Made by a program: the position numbers and the translations under genes. The notes under the pieces are model-generated. The model did not search any database, was not told the origin of the DNA, and saw only the letters and a program-made list of their open reading frames with translations. 64,000 bases of DNA from positions 2,959,001 through 3,023,000 of the forward strand of contig NZ_CP139141.1 of assembly GCF_034059295.1 (NCBI RefSeq), given 5' to 3'. Numbering within the stretch: the first letter of the stretch is position 1; each line of letters starts with the position of its first letter. Below, piece after piece: positions 35,785-45,011 of this stretch. Source of the DNA: Pseudomonas sp. HR96 (lineage in GTDB: Bacteria; Pseudomonadota; Gammaproteobacteria; Pseudomonadales; Pseudomonadaceae).

Positions 35785-36794
35785 GGCCGGCTCCGGGTGC
35801 GGTAGAGCAACAGGGCAAACAGCGGTGCCCCCACCAGTGCGGTGACCACGCCGATCGGCAGCACCTGGCCGGGCACCAGCAGGCGCGAGGCGATGTCGCA
35901 CAGCACCATGAAGTGCGCGCCCAGCAGCGCCGCCACCGGCACCAGCCGCCGGTGCCCGGGGCCGAACAGGCGGCGCGCGGCGTGGGGCACCACCAGGCCG
36001 ACGAACCCCACCGCCCCGACCACGCCCACCAGGGTGGCGGTGATCAACGCGGTAAGCACGAACAGCCCCAGGCGCAGCGGTGCCACCGGCACGCCGAGGC
36101 TGGCGGCGGCGTCATCGCCAAAGGTGAAGGCGTCCAGGGCGCGCCGGCAGCCCAGCACCATCAGGCCCCCTGCACCGACCACCCCGGCCAGCAGGTAGAC
36201 GTCCGGCCAGCGCACCCCGGCCAGGCTGCCGAGCAGCCAGAACATCACGCTGCGGGCCTGCTCGGCGTTGGCCGAAGTGCTGACGATGAACGCCGTCAGG
36301 GCGTTGAACAACTGCGAGCCGGCCACGCCGGCGAGGATGACCTGGCCGGCCGCCCCATGCACGCCGGCGGCCAGCAGCAGCACCAGGGCGAACGCCAGCG
36401 CTGCGCCGAGAAAGGCGCCCAGGCTGATGCCGACCACCCCGCCGCCCAGGCCGAGCAGCATCACCAGCACCGCGCCGGTGGAGGCGCCGGCGCTCACGCC
36501 CAGCACATAAGGTTCGGCCAGAGGGTTGCGCAACAGCGCCTGCAGCACCACCCCGCACAGGCTCAGACCCGCGCCACAACAGGCGGCCACCAACGCCCGG
36601 CTCAGGCGGTATTCCCAGACCACGCCCTGCTGCAGTCGGTCGACGGCGAAGTCGGCCCAGCCCAGGCCGTTCAACACCGCCTTGGCGGTCACGGCCAGGG
36701 GAATGCGCATCTCCCCCAGCGAGGCCGCCAGGGCGATCACCAGCGCCAGGCTGGCCAGCCCGACCAGGGCCAGCAGGACCCCGGCAGGTTTCAC
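35781..36794 (-). CDS. FecCD/BtuC-family permease
   Basis: A 337-residue FecCD permease with about ten membrane helices. Markers are RLSRALVAACCGAGLSLCGVVLQALLRNPLAEPYVLGVSAGAS (shortened here to its family-typical RNPLAEPYVLG core) and VGAVGFVGLVVPHAARR near the C-terminus, which faces the ATPase. It starts with GTG at 36794, inside a GTGA overlap with the upstream binding-protein gene, so the three genes are translationally coupled. Predicted corrinoid permease. Confidence 0.88.
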   Translation of the reverse strand: MKPAGVLLALVGLASLALVIALAASLGEMRIPLAVTAKAVLNGLGWADFAVDRLQQGVVWEYRLSRALVAACCGAGLSLCGVVLQALLRNPLAEPYVLGVSAGASTGAVLVMLLGLGGGVVGISLGAFLGAALAFALVLLLAAGVHGAAGQVILAGVAGSQLFNALTAFIVSTSANAEQARSVMFWLLGSLAGVRWPDVYLLAGVVGAGGLMVLGCRRALDAFTFGDDAAASLGVPVAPLRLGLFVLTALITATLVGVVGAVGFVGLVVPHAARRLFGPGHRRLVPVAALLGAHFMVLCDIASRLLVPGQVLPIGVVTALVGAPLFALLLYRTRSRP

Positions 36795-37795
36795 GGGGTC
36801 GCCAGCCCGGCCGAGATCTGTTCGATGGCGTCGACCACCGCCATGGACGGGTTGAGGGTCTGCGCATCGACAATGATCAGACGGTTGTTGCGCACCGCCT
36901 TGAGTTGCCGGGTGACCGGGTCGCTGCGCAGAAACGCCAGCTTGCGCTCCACGTCATCGGCCGGGTACAGCCGGCGCTGCATGCGGGTCAGCACGATGAC
37001 GTCGGGGTCGCGGGCGGCAATGGTCTCCCAGCTGACGGCGGGCCATTCTTCATCGCTGTCGACCACATTGCGCAGGCCCAGCACCTGGGCGATGTAGCCG
37101 GGCGCGCTGTGCCGCCCGGCAACCCAGGGGTCGCCGGCGAGACGGCTGCTGGAGAACCAGTACAGCACCGAGAGCGGCCGGTGCTGCTGGCGTGCGGCGC
37201 TGGCCTGGGCGTCGGCCACCCGCTGGCGCAACCTGGCCGTCAGGCGTTCGCCCGCAGGTTCCACATCAAATATCGACGCCAATTCTTTGATTTCTTTGTA
37301 AACCAGATCCATCGAGAACAGCTGGTCGCGGCTGCCGTCGGCGTTCGACGTGGCCGTCACGGCCTTGCCATCGCAATCGGCTGGCGACACATACGCCGGT
37401 ATGCCCAGGGTGCCCAGTTGCTGCGGCGTCGCCACTTCGCCGGTGGGGCCGATGTGATAGGTGTACTGGGCGACGACCATGTCCGGCCGGGTACTCAGGA
37501 CTTTTTCCAGGCTCGGGGCGTTATCGGCCAGGCGCGGCACCTGGGCGCCGGACGCTTGCAGTTCAGCCGGCAAGGCGCCGAACCAGACGCCGCTGCCGAC
37601 CATGCGCGGTCCCAGGCCCAGCGCCAGCAACAGCTCGGTGCTGGCCTGGCCCAGGCTGACCGCGCGCTGCGGCGGCGCGGCAACGGTGACGGCCCGGCCG
37701 CAGTTGTTCAGCGTAAGGGGGTAATGCGCGGCGGCCTGGGCGGCCCCCGACAGGGTGAGGGCAATGGCGCCCGCGAAAATCAAGCGGCGAATCAT
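36791..37795 (-). CDS. BtuF-like periplasmic substrate-binding protein
   Basis: A 334-residue class III binding protein with signal peptide (MIRRLIFAGAIALTLSGAAQAA). It shows the helical-backbone binding fold: VTVAAPPQRAVSLGQASTELLLALGLGPRMVG, RPDMVVAQYTYH, and late ARDPDVIVLTR. It is first in a binding protein-permease-ATPase operon under a cobalamin riboswitch. The family also serves heme and siderophores, so the corrinoid assignment rests on the riboswitch. No outer-membrane BtuB gene is adjacent. Confidence 0.86.
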   Translation of the reverse strand: MIRRLIFAGAIALTLSGAAQAAAHYPLTLNNCGRAVTVAAPPQRAVSLGQASTELLLALGLGPRMVGSGVWFGALPAELQASGAQVPRLADNAPSLEKVLSTRPDMVVAQYTYHIGPTGEVATPQQLGTLGIPAYVSPADCDGKAVTATSNADGSRDQLFSMDLVYKEIKELASIFDVEPAGERLTARLRQRVADAQASAARQQHRPLSVLYWFSSSRLAGDPWVAGRHSAPGYIAQVLGLRNVVDSDEEWPAVSWETIAARDPDVIVLTRMQRRLYPADDVERKLAFLRSDPVTRQLKAVRNNRLIIVDAQTLNPSMAVVDAIEQISAGLATP

Positions 37796-37847
37796 GAGTA
37801 CTGCTCCCTGGATGGCGCGTCCGTGGAATCGGTGATCGGAACGGGGA

Positions 37848-37970
37848 GCAAGGTCTGGCTTTCGACCGGGTCAGGTCGATCACAGTGGCGCGACCGCGCC
37901 GGAGTTGCACCGGCTTCCTGCTGCCCGCAGTTGAAGGCGGCAGACGGTAGGGCAGTTGCCGGCAAAGATC
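37848..37970 (-). promoter_or_regulatory. Cobalamin (AdoCbl) riboswitch
   Basis: On the minus strand, 50-175 nt upstream of the binding-protein start, lies GCCGGTGCAACTCCGGCGC followed by GGTCGCGCCACTGTGATC, the conserved B12-box core. Upstream are the GCCGGCAACTGCCCTACC element and the paired GCGGGCAGCAGGAAGCC. Downstream CCGGTCGAAAGCCAGACC closes the structure. In this class cobalamin binding lowers expression of the downstream operon. Exact ends are approximate. Confidence 0.9.
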
Positions 37971-38032
37971 AACTTGCAATGTGTTGCCGTGCATACCATA
38001 TTGCGACCGAAATATAATAGGGAAGCCGCTCC

Positions 38033-38512
38033 ATGACCGCCACCGATGCCCCTGCCAAGTTGTACCTGGACGACCTCAAGGTCGGTGATCGTTTCACCAG
38101 CGCCAGCACCACGCTGGATGCCGCCCAGATCAAGGCATTCGCCAGCCAGTTCGACCCGCAACCCTTCCACCTGGACGAAGACGCCGCCGCAGCCAGCTTC
38201 TTCGGCGGCCTGGCCGCCAGCGGTTGGCATACCGCTGCCCTGACCATGCGGCTGCTGGTGGACAGCGTGCCGCTGCACGGCGGTCTGATCGGCGCCGGCA
38301 GCGAGATCAGCTGGCCGCAGCCGACCCGCCCTGGCGATCGCCTGCACGTGCAAAGCGAGATTCTCGACATCACCCCTTCGCGCTCCAAACCGGACCGCGG
38401 CCTGGTCACCTGCCAGACCCTGACCCTCAACCAGCACGGTGAAGCCGTGCAGCGCTCGCTGGCCAAGCTGCTCGCGTTTCGTCGCCCGCCGCAGGCCCAG
38501 GCCACGACCTAG
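38033..38512 (+). CDS. MaoC-like (R)-hydratase family protein
   Basis: A 159-residue single hotdog domain. The hydratase motif is visible: ASQFDPQPFHLDEDAAAASFFGGLAASGWHTAAL, whose Asp/His pair is the catalytic dyad of MaoC/PhaJ-type enoyl hydratases. It starts right after the promoter side of the riboswitch-controlled operon and points the other way. Members act on 2-enoyl thioesters; the specific pathway is not shown by the neighbours. Confidence 0.87.
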   Translation: MTATDAPAKLYLDDLKVGDRFTSASTTLDAAQIKAFASQFDPQPFHLDEDAAAASFFGGLAASGWHTAALTMRLLVDSVPLHGGLIGAGSEISWPQPTRPGDRLHVQSEILDITPSRSKPDRGLVTCQTLTLNQHGEAVQRSLAKLLAFRRPPQAQATT

Positions 38513-38580
38513 AGCACTTTCTTGGGCAAAGCGGGTCATTCTCTCTATGCTTGAATATTTCGCTGGCTAGGGAGTCATCC

Positions 38581-39477
38581 ATGAAAGTCGGACTTATCGG
38601 CCTGGGCAACATGGGCAGCGCCATCGCGCTCAACCTGATCAAGGCAGGCCACAAGGTCAGCGTCTGGAACCGTTCGCGCGACAAGGCCGACGCGCTGCTC
38701 CAGGCGGGCGCGACCTGGGCGGCCAGCCCGGCGGAAGCCGGCGAGGCCGAAGTGGTGTTGAGCATGCTGGCCGACGACACGGCGCTGCAGGCCGTGGTCT
38801 TCGGCGCCGCCGACCCGCAGGGCAATCCGCTGCCGGGCACCTTGCAAAGCAAGGCGCCGGCCTTGCACCTGTCGCTCAGCACCATCAGCATCGAACTGGC
38901 AGACCGCCTCGCGCAAAGCCACGCCGAGGCTGGGCGCGGCTTCGTCAGCGCGCCGGTGTTCGGCCGCCCGGCGGCGGCCCAGGCGGCCAAGCTGTTCATC
39001 GCGGCTGCCGGCAACCCGGCGCATCTGGCCCTCTGCGAGCCGCTGTTCGACGCCATCAGCCAGCGCGTGTTCACCATCGGCGAGCGGCCGTCCATGGCCA
39101 ACGTGGTCAAGCTCAGCGGCAACTTCATGATCATGGCGGCGGTGGAGGCCATGGCCGAAGCCATGACCCTCTGCGAGAAGTCCGGGGTCGCCAAGAGCAC
39201 CCTGTTCGACGTGCTGACCAACACCCTGTTCAATGCCCCGGTGTACAAGACCTACGGCGAGATCCTCGTGCAGGGCCGCTATCGCCCGGCCGGCTTCGCC
39301 GCGCCTCTGGGCCTCAAGGACATGACCCTGGTCAGCAGCGCCGCCCAGCGCAGCGGTACGCCGATGCCGGTGCTGGGGGTGGTGCGCGACCATCTGATCG
39401 AAACCATCGCCTGCGAAGGCGAGGACATCGATTGGTCCGGGGTCGGTATCACCGTGGCCAAGCACGCCGGCCTGTAG
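38581..39477 (+). CDS. 3-hydroxyisobutyrate dehydrogenase-family NAD(P)-dependent oxidoreductase
   Basis: A 298-residue beta-hydroxyacid dehydrogenase. N-terminal Rossmann motif VGLIGLGNMGSAIALNLIKAGH with NRSRDKADAL suggesting NADP preference. The catalytic region includes the substrate motif FVSAPVFGRPAAA and the lysine in NVVKLSGNFMIMAAVEAMAEAM. This subgroup often acts as glyoxylate/succinic semialdehyde reductase or imine reductase. The ATG at 38581 follows GGGAG by 6 nt and is preferred to an ATG ten codons upstream. Confidence 0.88.
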   Translation: MKVGLIGLGNMGSAIALNLIKAGHKVSVWNRSRDKADALLQAGATWAASPAEAGEAEVVLSMLADDTALQAVVFGAADPQGNPLPGTLQSKAPALHLSLSTISIELADRLAQSHAEAGRGFVSAPVFGRPAAAQAAKLFIAAAGNPAHLALCEPLFDAISQRVFTIGERPSMANVVKLSGNFMIMAAVEAMAEAMTLCEKSGVAKSTLFDVLTNTLFNAPVYKTYGEILVQGRYRPAGFAAPLGLKDMTLVSSAAQRSGTPMPVLGVVRDHLIETIACEGEDIDWSGVGITVAKHAGL

Positions 39478-39697
39478 CGCCATTGAGCCGCTCAATCGGC
39501 CGATCAAAACAGCCGATTGGCGATCCGCAAGGCCAGGCAGTACCTTGTGCGCATCGCTGCGACAGATCAGCACAGCCCGCCCTGCCCCACGGATTGCCTT
39601 CAAGAGATCGGAAGCTCACCTGGCCCTCGCCAGGCATGACTGGCGCCTGCGCGCGAGTCGTCGAGCGCTGTCCCTTTACGCAAGCAGAGCCCGAACC

Positions 39698-40516
39698 ATG
39701 TCCTTGAACACCCCGCAACAAATCGCCGAACTGGCCGTCGAAGCCGGCAGCAAGAAAGCCGTGCTGCCGGTGCCGGCCATCATCATCCTGGGTTTTCTCG
39801 CCGGTGCCTTCATCGCCCTGGGCTTTCTGCTCGACATCCACGTCAGCACCATGATTCCGGCCGACTGGGCGTCGTTCGGCAACCTGCTGGGCGCTGCGGT
39901 GTTTCCGCTGGGCCTGATTCTGGTGGTACTGGCCGGCGGCGAGCTGCTGACCGGCAACATGATGACCCTGCCCATGGCCTTGTTCGCCGGGCGTATCGGG
40001 CTCGGTCAGCTGCTGCGCAACTGGTTGCTGGTGACCTTGGCCAACCTGCTGGGCGCGCTGTTCGTGGCCTACTGCTTCGGCCACCTGGTGGGTCTGACTG
40101 AAGGGCCGTTCCTGGCCAAGACCCTGGCCATCGCCAACGCCAAGGTCAGCGCCGACTTCGAACACGCGTTCATCTCGGCCATCGGCTGCAACTGGCTGGT
40201 GTGCCTGGCGGTGTGGCTGAGCTACGCCAGCAAGGACGTGGTCGGCAAGGTGGTGGGCATGTGGTTCCCGGTAATGGCCTTCGTCGCCATCGGTTTCCAG
40301 CACGTGGTGGCAAACATGTTCGTCATCCCGGCGGCAATCTTCGCCGGCGCCTTGAGCTGGAGCCAGTTCGCCGGCAACTTTATCCCGGTATTCCTCGGCA
40401 ACGCCGTGGGCGGCGCGGTATTCGTGGGGCTGGCGTACTATGTGTCGTACGCCAATGCCGCAACTGGCGCGTCGTCGCTGTCCAAAGAGGCAGACACGTC
40501 AATCATTCAGCCGTAA
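39698..40516 (+). CDS. Formate/nitrite transporter (FNT) family channel
   Basis: A 272-residue FNT channel with six membrane segments. Family signatures are [18 protein letters not shown] (omega-loop region), [18 protein letters not shown], and [17 protein letters not shown] near TM5. Substrate could be formate or nitrite. It is followed 20 bp later by moaA on the same strand, so the two are probably cotranscribed, linking it to molybdoenzyme metabolism such as formate dehydrogenase or nitrate reductase. Confidence 0.9.
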   Translation: MSLNTPQQIAELAVEAGSKKAVLPVPAIIILGFLAGAFIALGFLLDIHVSTMIPADWASFGNLLGAAVFPLGLILVVLAGGELLTGNMMTLPMALFAGRIGLGQLLRNWLLVTLANLLGALFVAYCFGHLVGLTEGPFLAKTLAIANAKVSADFEHAFISAIGCNWLVCLAVWLSYASKDVVGKVVGMWFPVMAFVAIGFQHVVANMFVIPAAIFAGALSWSQFAGNFIPVFLGNAVGGAVFVGLAYYVSYANAATGASSLSKEADTSIIQP

Positions 40517-40536
40517 AGCAGTCGGTAGAGGTTCAG

Positions 40537-41535
40537 ATGGCACAGCGTACGTTGCAGGACAGCTTTTCGCGCAAGGTCGATTACTTGCGGATGTCGGTGA
40601 CCGATCGCTGCGATTTCCGCTGCGTGTACTGCATGGCCGAGGACATGACCTTCCTGCCGCGGGCACAGATCCTCACCCTCGAAGAGCTCTATCAGGTGGC
40701 CAGCAGCTTCGTTGCGCTGGGTACCCGCAAGATCCGCCTGACCGGCGGCGAGCCGCTGGTGCGCAAGGGTATCGTCGAGCTGTGTGGCAGGATTGCCGCG
40801 CTGCCCGGCCTGCAGGAGCTGTGCATGACCACCAACGGCTCGCAGCTGGGCAAACTGGCCCAGCCGCTGCACGATGCCGGGGTCAAGCGCCTGAACATCA
40901 GCCTGGACAGCCTGCAGCCGGCCTTGTTTCGTGAACTGACGCGCACCGGCGACCTGGCTCAGGTGATCGCCGGTATCGATGCGGCTGGCGCCGCCGGTTT
41001 TACCCGGACCAAGCTCAACTGCGTAGTGATGCAAGGGCGCAACGATGGCGAGGTGGCGGATCTGGTGCAGTTTGCCATCGATCGTGGCCTGGACATCTCC
41101 TTTATCGAGGAGATGCCCCTGGGGCATATCAGCGAGCACAGCCGCCGCGAGACATTCTTCTCCAGCGAGCAGATCCGCCAGCGCCTGGCCGAGCGCTTCA
41201 CCCTGCTGCCCTCGACCGAATCCACCAGCGGGCCGTCGCGCTACTGGCGAGTGGCTGGAGCGGCGGACAGCCGGATCGGCTTCATTTCACCCCACAGCCA
41301 GAATTTCTGCGCCACCTGCAACCGCGTGCGCCTGACCGTCGAGGGTCGCTTGCTGCTGTGCCTGGGCAACGAACATTCGGTGGACCTCAAGGCCGTGCTG
41401 CGCGCCCACCCCGGGCAACCCGAGAAGCTGGAGCGCGCCATCGTCGAGTCGATGAAGATCAAGCCCTGGAGCCATGATTTCCGCCTGGATGACCAAGTGC
41501 AGGTGGTGCGCTTCATGAACATGACGGGCGGCTGA
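40537..41535 (+). CDS. moaA: GTP 3',8-cyclase MoaA, molybdenum cofactor biosynthesis
   Basis: A 332-residue radical SAM enzyme. The N-terminal cluster is CDFRCVYC (C25, C29, C32). The SAM-binding GGE is in [12 protein letters not shown]. The C-terminal substrate-side [4Fe-4S] cluster uses [18 protein letters not shown]. The chain ends with the required GG dipeptide (MNMTGG). It makes the first step of molybdopterin synthesis from GTP with MoaC. No other moa gene is nearby; the link to the FNT gene suggests a paralogous copy tied to an anaerobic or nitrate/formate regulon. Confidence 0.94.
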   Translation: MAQRTLQDSFSRKVDYLRMSVTDRCDFRCVYCMAEDMTFLPRAQILTLEELYQVASSFVALGTRKIRLTGGEPLVRKGIVELCGRIAALPGLQELCMTTNGSQLGKLAQPLHDAGVKRLNISLDSLQPALFRELTRTGDLAQVIAGIDAAGAAGFTRTKLNCVVMQGRNDGEVADLVQFAIDRGLDISFIEEMPLGHISEHSRRETFFSSEQIRQRLAERFTLLPSTESTSGPSRYWRVAGAADSRIGFISPHSQNFCATCNRVRLTVEGRLLLCLGNEHSVDLKAVLRAHPGQPEKLERAIVESMKIKPWSHDFRLDDQVQVVRFMNMTGG

Positions 41536-41543
41536 TGTAGCAC

Positions 41544-41559
41544 GGCCCAGCCCTGGGCC
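41544..41559. terminator. Hairpin between convergent moaA and DUF1615 genes
   Basis: GGCCCAG-CC-CTGGGCC, a perfect 7-bp stem with a 2-nt loop, lies between the two stop codons. No T tract follows on either strand. It is plausible as a bidirectional end. Confidence 0.4.
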
Positions 41560-41574
41560 TCGCCGCCACACCCC

Positions 41575-42678
41575 TCACGACCTGGCCATGCAGCGCACCC
41601 TGCGCTCGTCCACCCGCTGGGCGAACCAGGCGGTGGTCAGGTGGCGGGTGATCTTCGGGCTTTCCAGGGTGATGCCCGGCAGGATCGCCCGGGGCAACGG
41701 CCGCCCGGCCACCTGCTCGGCAAGGGCGAAGACCCGCCGGTAGACCTCGGTGTCCTCGAAGCTCAACTGTTCGCCCTGGGTCAGCGCGTCGTGGATCTGG
41801 GCGTCGCTCATGTTCAGGCGCGAGCCCAGCGAGCGTACCGCCAGCTCGGTCTGCCCGGCGGCGCTCGAAGCGTAATCGACCAGGTCGCCGTCCAGCGCCA
41901 GCCGCGTCTTGACCAGGCGGTTCAGCGCTGCCTGAAACGCGGCGTTGCGGCTGGCATAGTGGCCGGCATTGTAATCGGCGAAGCGGTACACCAGCTGCGG
42001 ATAATGGGTCGGGTAGCCCAGCAGATGTGCGGTGCCGTAGAACACCCCGCCCTGCCGGCTGAACACCTCCTGGCGCACCGTGCCGTCACGGGCATAGGGA
42101 TAGGCGCGGCTGTGCTGCTCGGCAAAGGCCACTGCCACCTGCATCGGGCCGCCGGTGTGCACCGGGTTGAAAGTGCCGAACAACTGCTGGCCGAGCGGCG
42201 CCATGCCGATGAAGTCGTCGAACACCGCGCTCAGTTCTCGCTCGGTGCGCACGCTGGCGATGCGCTGGGCGTAGGTCTTGCCGGTCGGCGAATCAAGGCT
42301 CAAGGCGGCGTCGACGACAAAACCCGGGACGTGCAGCCGCGCCGCACGGCGATCGATTTCCTGCCGGGCGATGCGGCCCAGCCCGGGTACCTGCGGGTCG
42401 GCCTGAAAGTTGGACTCCTGCTCGATGACCGCGATCACCGCACACAGGTTTTCGGTGCTCGGCTTGAGCGCCTGGGCCTCGAACGCCACCTGGATGTCGG
42501 CCGCCCAGCCGCGGCGGTCGCTGGCCGAGGGCGGCAGCAACCGCTCGATGTCGGCGCGGGTCTGCTCGGGGGTAGGCCCGGCAGGCTGCGGCTGGTGACT
42601 GCAGGCGGCAAGAGCAAGCAGGGTCAGGGCCAGGCCCGTGCGCCTGGAGGCGCGCACCTTGAGCGTTTTATCGGCCAT
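41575..42678 (-). CDS. DUF1615 lipoprotein
   Basis: A 367-residue predicted lipoprotein with lipobox LLALAAC near residue 25 and a secreted C-terminal domain typical of DUF1615: IQVAFEAQALKPSTENLCAVIAVIEQESNFQADP, GPMQVAVAFAEQ, and GVFYGTAHLLGYPTHYPQ. The IEQESNF-type segment recalls lysozyme-like transglycosylase folds, so a cell-wall role is possible. The start at 42678 is used; two further in-frame ATGs exist upstream. Confidence 0.87.
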   Translation of the reverse strand: MADKTLKVRASRRTGLALTLLALAACSHQPQPAGPTPEQTRADIERLLPPSASDRRGWAADIQVAFEAQALKPSTENLCAVIAVIEQESNFQADPQVPGLGRIARQEIDRRAARLHVPGFVVDAALSLDSPTGKTYAQRIASVRTERELSAVFDDFIGMAPLGQQLFGTFNPVHTGGPMQVAVAFAEQHSRAYPYARDGTVRQEVFSRQGGVFYGTAHLLGYPTHYPQLVYRFADYNAGHYASRNAAFQAALNRLVKTRLALDGDLVDYASSAAGQTELAVRSLGSRLNMSDAQIHDALTQGEQLSFEDTEVYRRVFALAEQVAGRPLPRAILPGITLESPKITRHLTTAWFAQRVDERRVRCMARS

Positions 42679-42776
42679 CACTGGCCCCAGTGACATCAAG
42701 AGAAGGGCCGTTTATCAACATCCGGGGGTGGTTCACGGGATGCTCCTTGCAGGGAAAAGAACCGAGGGATAGACAT

Positions 42777-43604
42777 TCAACCGATGATGATCGTGCCGCA
42801 GGCGATCACCACGCAGGCCAGCAACTTGCGCAGGCTCAGGCTTTCGCCGAGAAAGAAATAGCCGATCAGGGCGGCGAACAGCACGCTGGTTTCGCGCAAC
42901 GCCGAGACGGCGCCCATGGGCGCGGCGGTCATGGCATAGATGACAATGGCGTAGGCCAGCAACGACACCAGCCCGCCGCCCAACGCCGTGCACAGGCCCG
43001 GGCGCGGCTGCAGCAGGCTGCGCACGTCGCGCAGGGCGATGTAGACCAATGGCATCAGCACGCCCCACATCACGCACATCAGCGCTGTATAGGCCATGGG
43101 GGCGGCGGACAGGCGCGCGCCTATGCCGTCGGTGACGCTGTAGGCGGCAATGAAACAGCCCGTGCCGAGCGCGTAAGGCAGGCTCGGCACCGTCAGCCGG
43201 CGGCCATTGAAGGCCAGCGAGATGATCCCCACAGACACCAGCGCGATGCCCAGCAGCGCCCCCGGGCCAACCCGTTCACCGGCGAACAGTGCCGCCCCCA
43301 AAGCGATCAGGATGGGTGAGGCGCCACGGGCTATCGGGTAGGTCTGGCCCAGGTCGCCGGTTCGGTAGCTGCGCACCAGAAACAGGTTGTAGCCCACATG
43401 CAGCAAAGCCGACAGCAAGGCGTAGCCCCAACTGGCCCGGGCCGGCGTGCCGAGGACTGCCAGGCCCAGCGCGCTGGCGACGGCCACCGCCACGCACATC
43501 ATGGTCATCGACCACAGGCGGTCGTCACCCCCGCGCAGCAGGGCGTTCCAGCTGGCATGCAGCAGAGCGGCGAACAGAACCAGCAAGATGATCGGAATGG
43601 GCAT
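42777..43604 (-). CDS. EamA-family transporter
   Basis: A 275-residue DMT-superfamily protein with about ten membrane helices (ILLVLFAALLHASWNALL at the start; SLRKLLACVVIACGTIIIG at the end) and the EamA internal duplication. The ATG at 43604 (MPIPIILL) is used because everything upstream in the frame is hydrophilic and unlike the family. Substrate unknown. Confidence 0.85.
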   Translation of the reverse strand: MPIPIILLVLFAALLHASWNALLRGGDDRLWSMTMMCVAVAVASALGLAVLGTPARASWGYALLSALLHVGYNLFLVRSYRTGDLGQTYPIARGASPILIALGAALFAGERVGPGALLGIALVSVGIISLAFNGRRLTVPSLPYALGTGCFIAAYSVTDGIGARLSAAPMAYTALMCVMWGVLMPLVYIALRDVRSLLQPRPGLCTALGGGLVSLLAYAIVIYAMTAAPMGAVSALRETSVLFAALIGYFFLGESLSLRKLLACVVIACGTIIIG

Positions 43605-43795
43605 TGCGCCATAGTAGCCACCCTTGGCCCGGGAATTAAAGGAAAGTTGCAGGGGATGTGCGAAGAGCGGGTTCAGATGGTGGATCAGGCAAAGAGCAGA
43701 GCCCGAGCTGTCGAGAGCCAGGATCACGCGCTCCACGCTACCTGCACCCTGAAATCGGTTACAGTTGGGTCATCCCCGACCGGAATCACTTCAGC

Positions 43796-45007
43796 ATGCC
43801 CGCCGAGCCCCTCGCCGACCCTGCGACCGACAAGATCACCCGCGCCAGCGCCGTGTTCCGTGCCATAGCCATCTGCATGACCCTGGCCGGGCTGTCGACC
43901 TTTGCCTTGATGAACTGTGTGCAGCCGCTGATGCCGCTGTTTACCCAGGCTTTCAATATCAGCCCGGCCCAGGCCAGCCTGTCGCTGTCGATCAACATCG
44001 GCGTGCTGGCCTTGCTGATGCCCTTTGCCAGCCTGGTGTCCGAGCGCCTGGGGCGCAAGCCGGTGCTGGTCGCCTCGCTGCTGAGCTCGGGGGTGATCTG
44101 CATCGCCTCGGCCAGCGCCGACAGCTGGAACACCTTCCTGCTCTACCGCGCTTTGCAGGGCGCGGCGTTCAGCGGCGTGCCGGCCATCGCCATGGCCTAT
44201 ATCGCCGAGGAGATCGCCGCGTCGGACGCCGGCTATGCGGCGGGCGTTTATGTCAGCGGCGCGGCCATCGGCGGCATGTCCGGGCGGGTGCTGGCCGGGT
44301 TCGTCGCCGACGCCTGGGGTTGGCGGGTCAGCCTGATCGCCATCGGCCTGGTCGGCGCCGCCTCGGCGCTGGCGTTTACCTGGCTGCTGCCGCGCTCGCG
44401 GCATTTCACCGCTCAGCGCACTGGCCGGGCAGCGCTGCTGGCCAGTTACCGAGGCCATGTGCGTAACCCTGCGCTGCGGCGCGCCTATGTCACCGCCTTC
44501 CTGATGATGGGCAGCCTGGTGATGGTCTACAACTTCCTCGGCTTTCGCCTGGGGCAGGCACCCTTCAACCTGAGCTCGACTTTCGTCGGCTCGCTGTTTC
44601 TGACCTATCTGGCGGGGATCTACGCGTCCACCTACGCCGGCAAGCTGGCCGACCGGCATGGCGCTCGGGTGGTCAGCCGCGCCACCCTGGCCCTGTGCGC
44701 GCTGGGTGGCCTGCTGATGAGTACCCCCTGGCTGGCGCTGGTGGTCATCGGCTTGATCGCCTTTACCGTGGGCTATTTCGCTACCCATGCGGTGGCCAAT
44801 GGCTCGGTGTCGAGGCATGCGGGGGCCGGCAAATCCCAGGCGTCGACCTTGTATTTCATCGCCTACTACGTCGGCGGCGCGGCGCTCGGCTGGGCCGGCG
44901 GTGTGGTCTGGCTGCACTTCGCCTGGCCCGGGGTGACCCTGGTGCTGATGGCGGCCATCGGCCTGACCTGGCAGTTCGGCCTGAGCACCCAGCCCCAGGC
45001 GCGCTAG
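43796..45007 (+). CDS. MFS transporter, YnfM/arabinose-exporter-like
   Basis: A 403-residue 12-TM MFS protein. Characteristic segments are CVQPLMPLFTQAFNISPAQASLSLS, the loop 2-3 motif ERLGRKPVLV, FSGVPAIAMAYIAEEI, and YYVGGAALGWAGGVVW in the C-terminal half. This is the YnfM-like branch of DHA1 exporters. It is divergent from the EamA gene. The start follows the gap at 43605-43795. Confidence 0.88.
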   Translation: MPAEPLADPATDKITRASAVFRAIAICMTLAGLSTFALMNCVQPLMPLFTQAFNISPAQASLSLSINIGVLALLMPFASLVSERLGRKPVLVASLLSSGVICIASASADSWNTFLLYRALQGAAFSGVPAIAMAYIAEEIAASDAGYAAGVYVSGAAIGGMSGRVLAGFVADAWGWRVSLIAIGLVGAASALAFTWLLPRSRHFTAQRTGRAALLASYRGHVRNPALRRAYVTAFLMMGSLVMVYNFLGFRLGQAPFNLSSTFVGSLFLTYLAGIYASTYAGKLADRHGARVVSRATLALCALGGLLMSTPWLALVVIGLIAFTVGYFATHAVANGSVSRHAGAGKSQASTLYFIAYYVGGAALGWAGGVVWLHFAWPGVTLVLMAAIGLTWQFGLSTQPQAR

Positions 45008-45011
45008 CGCG

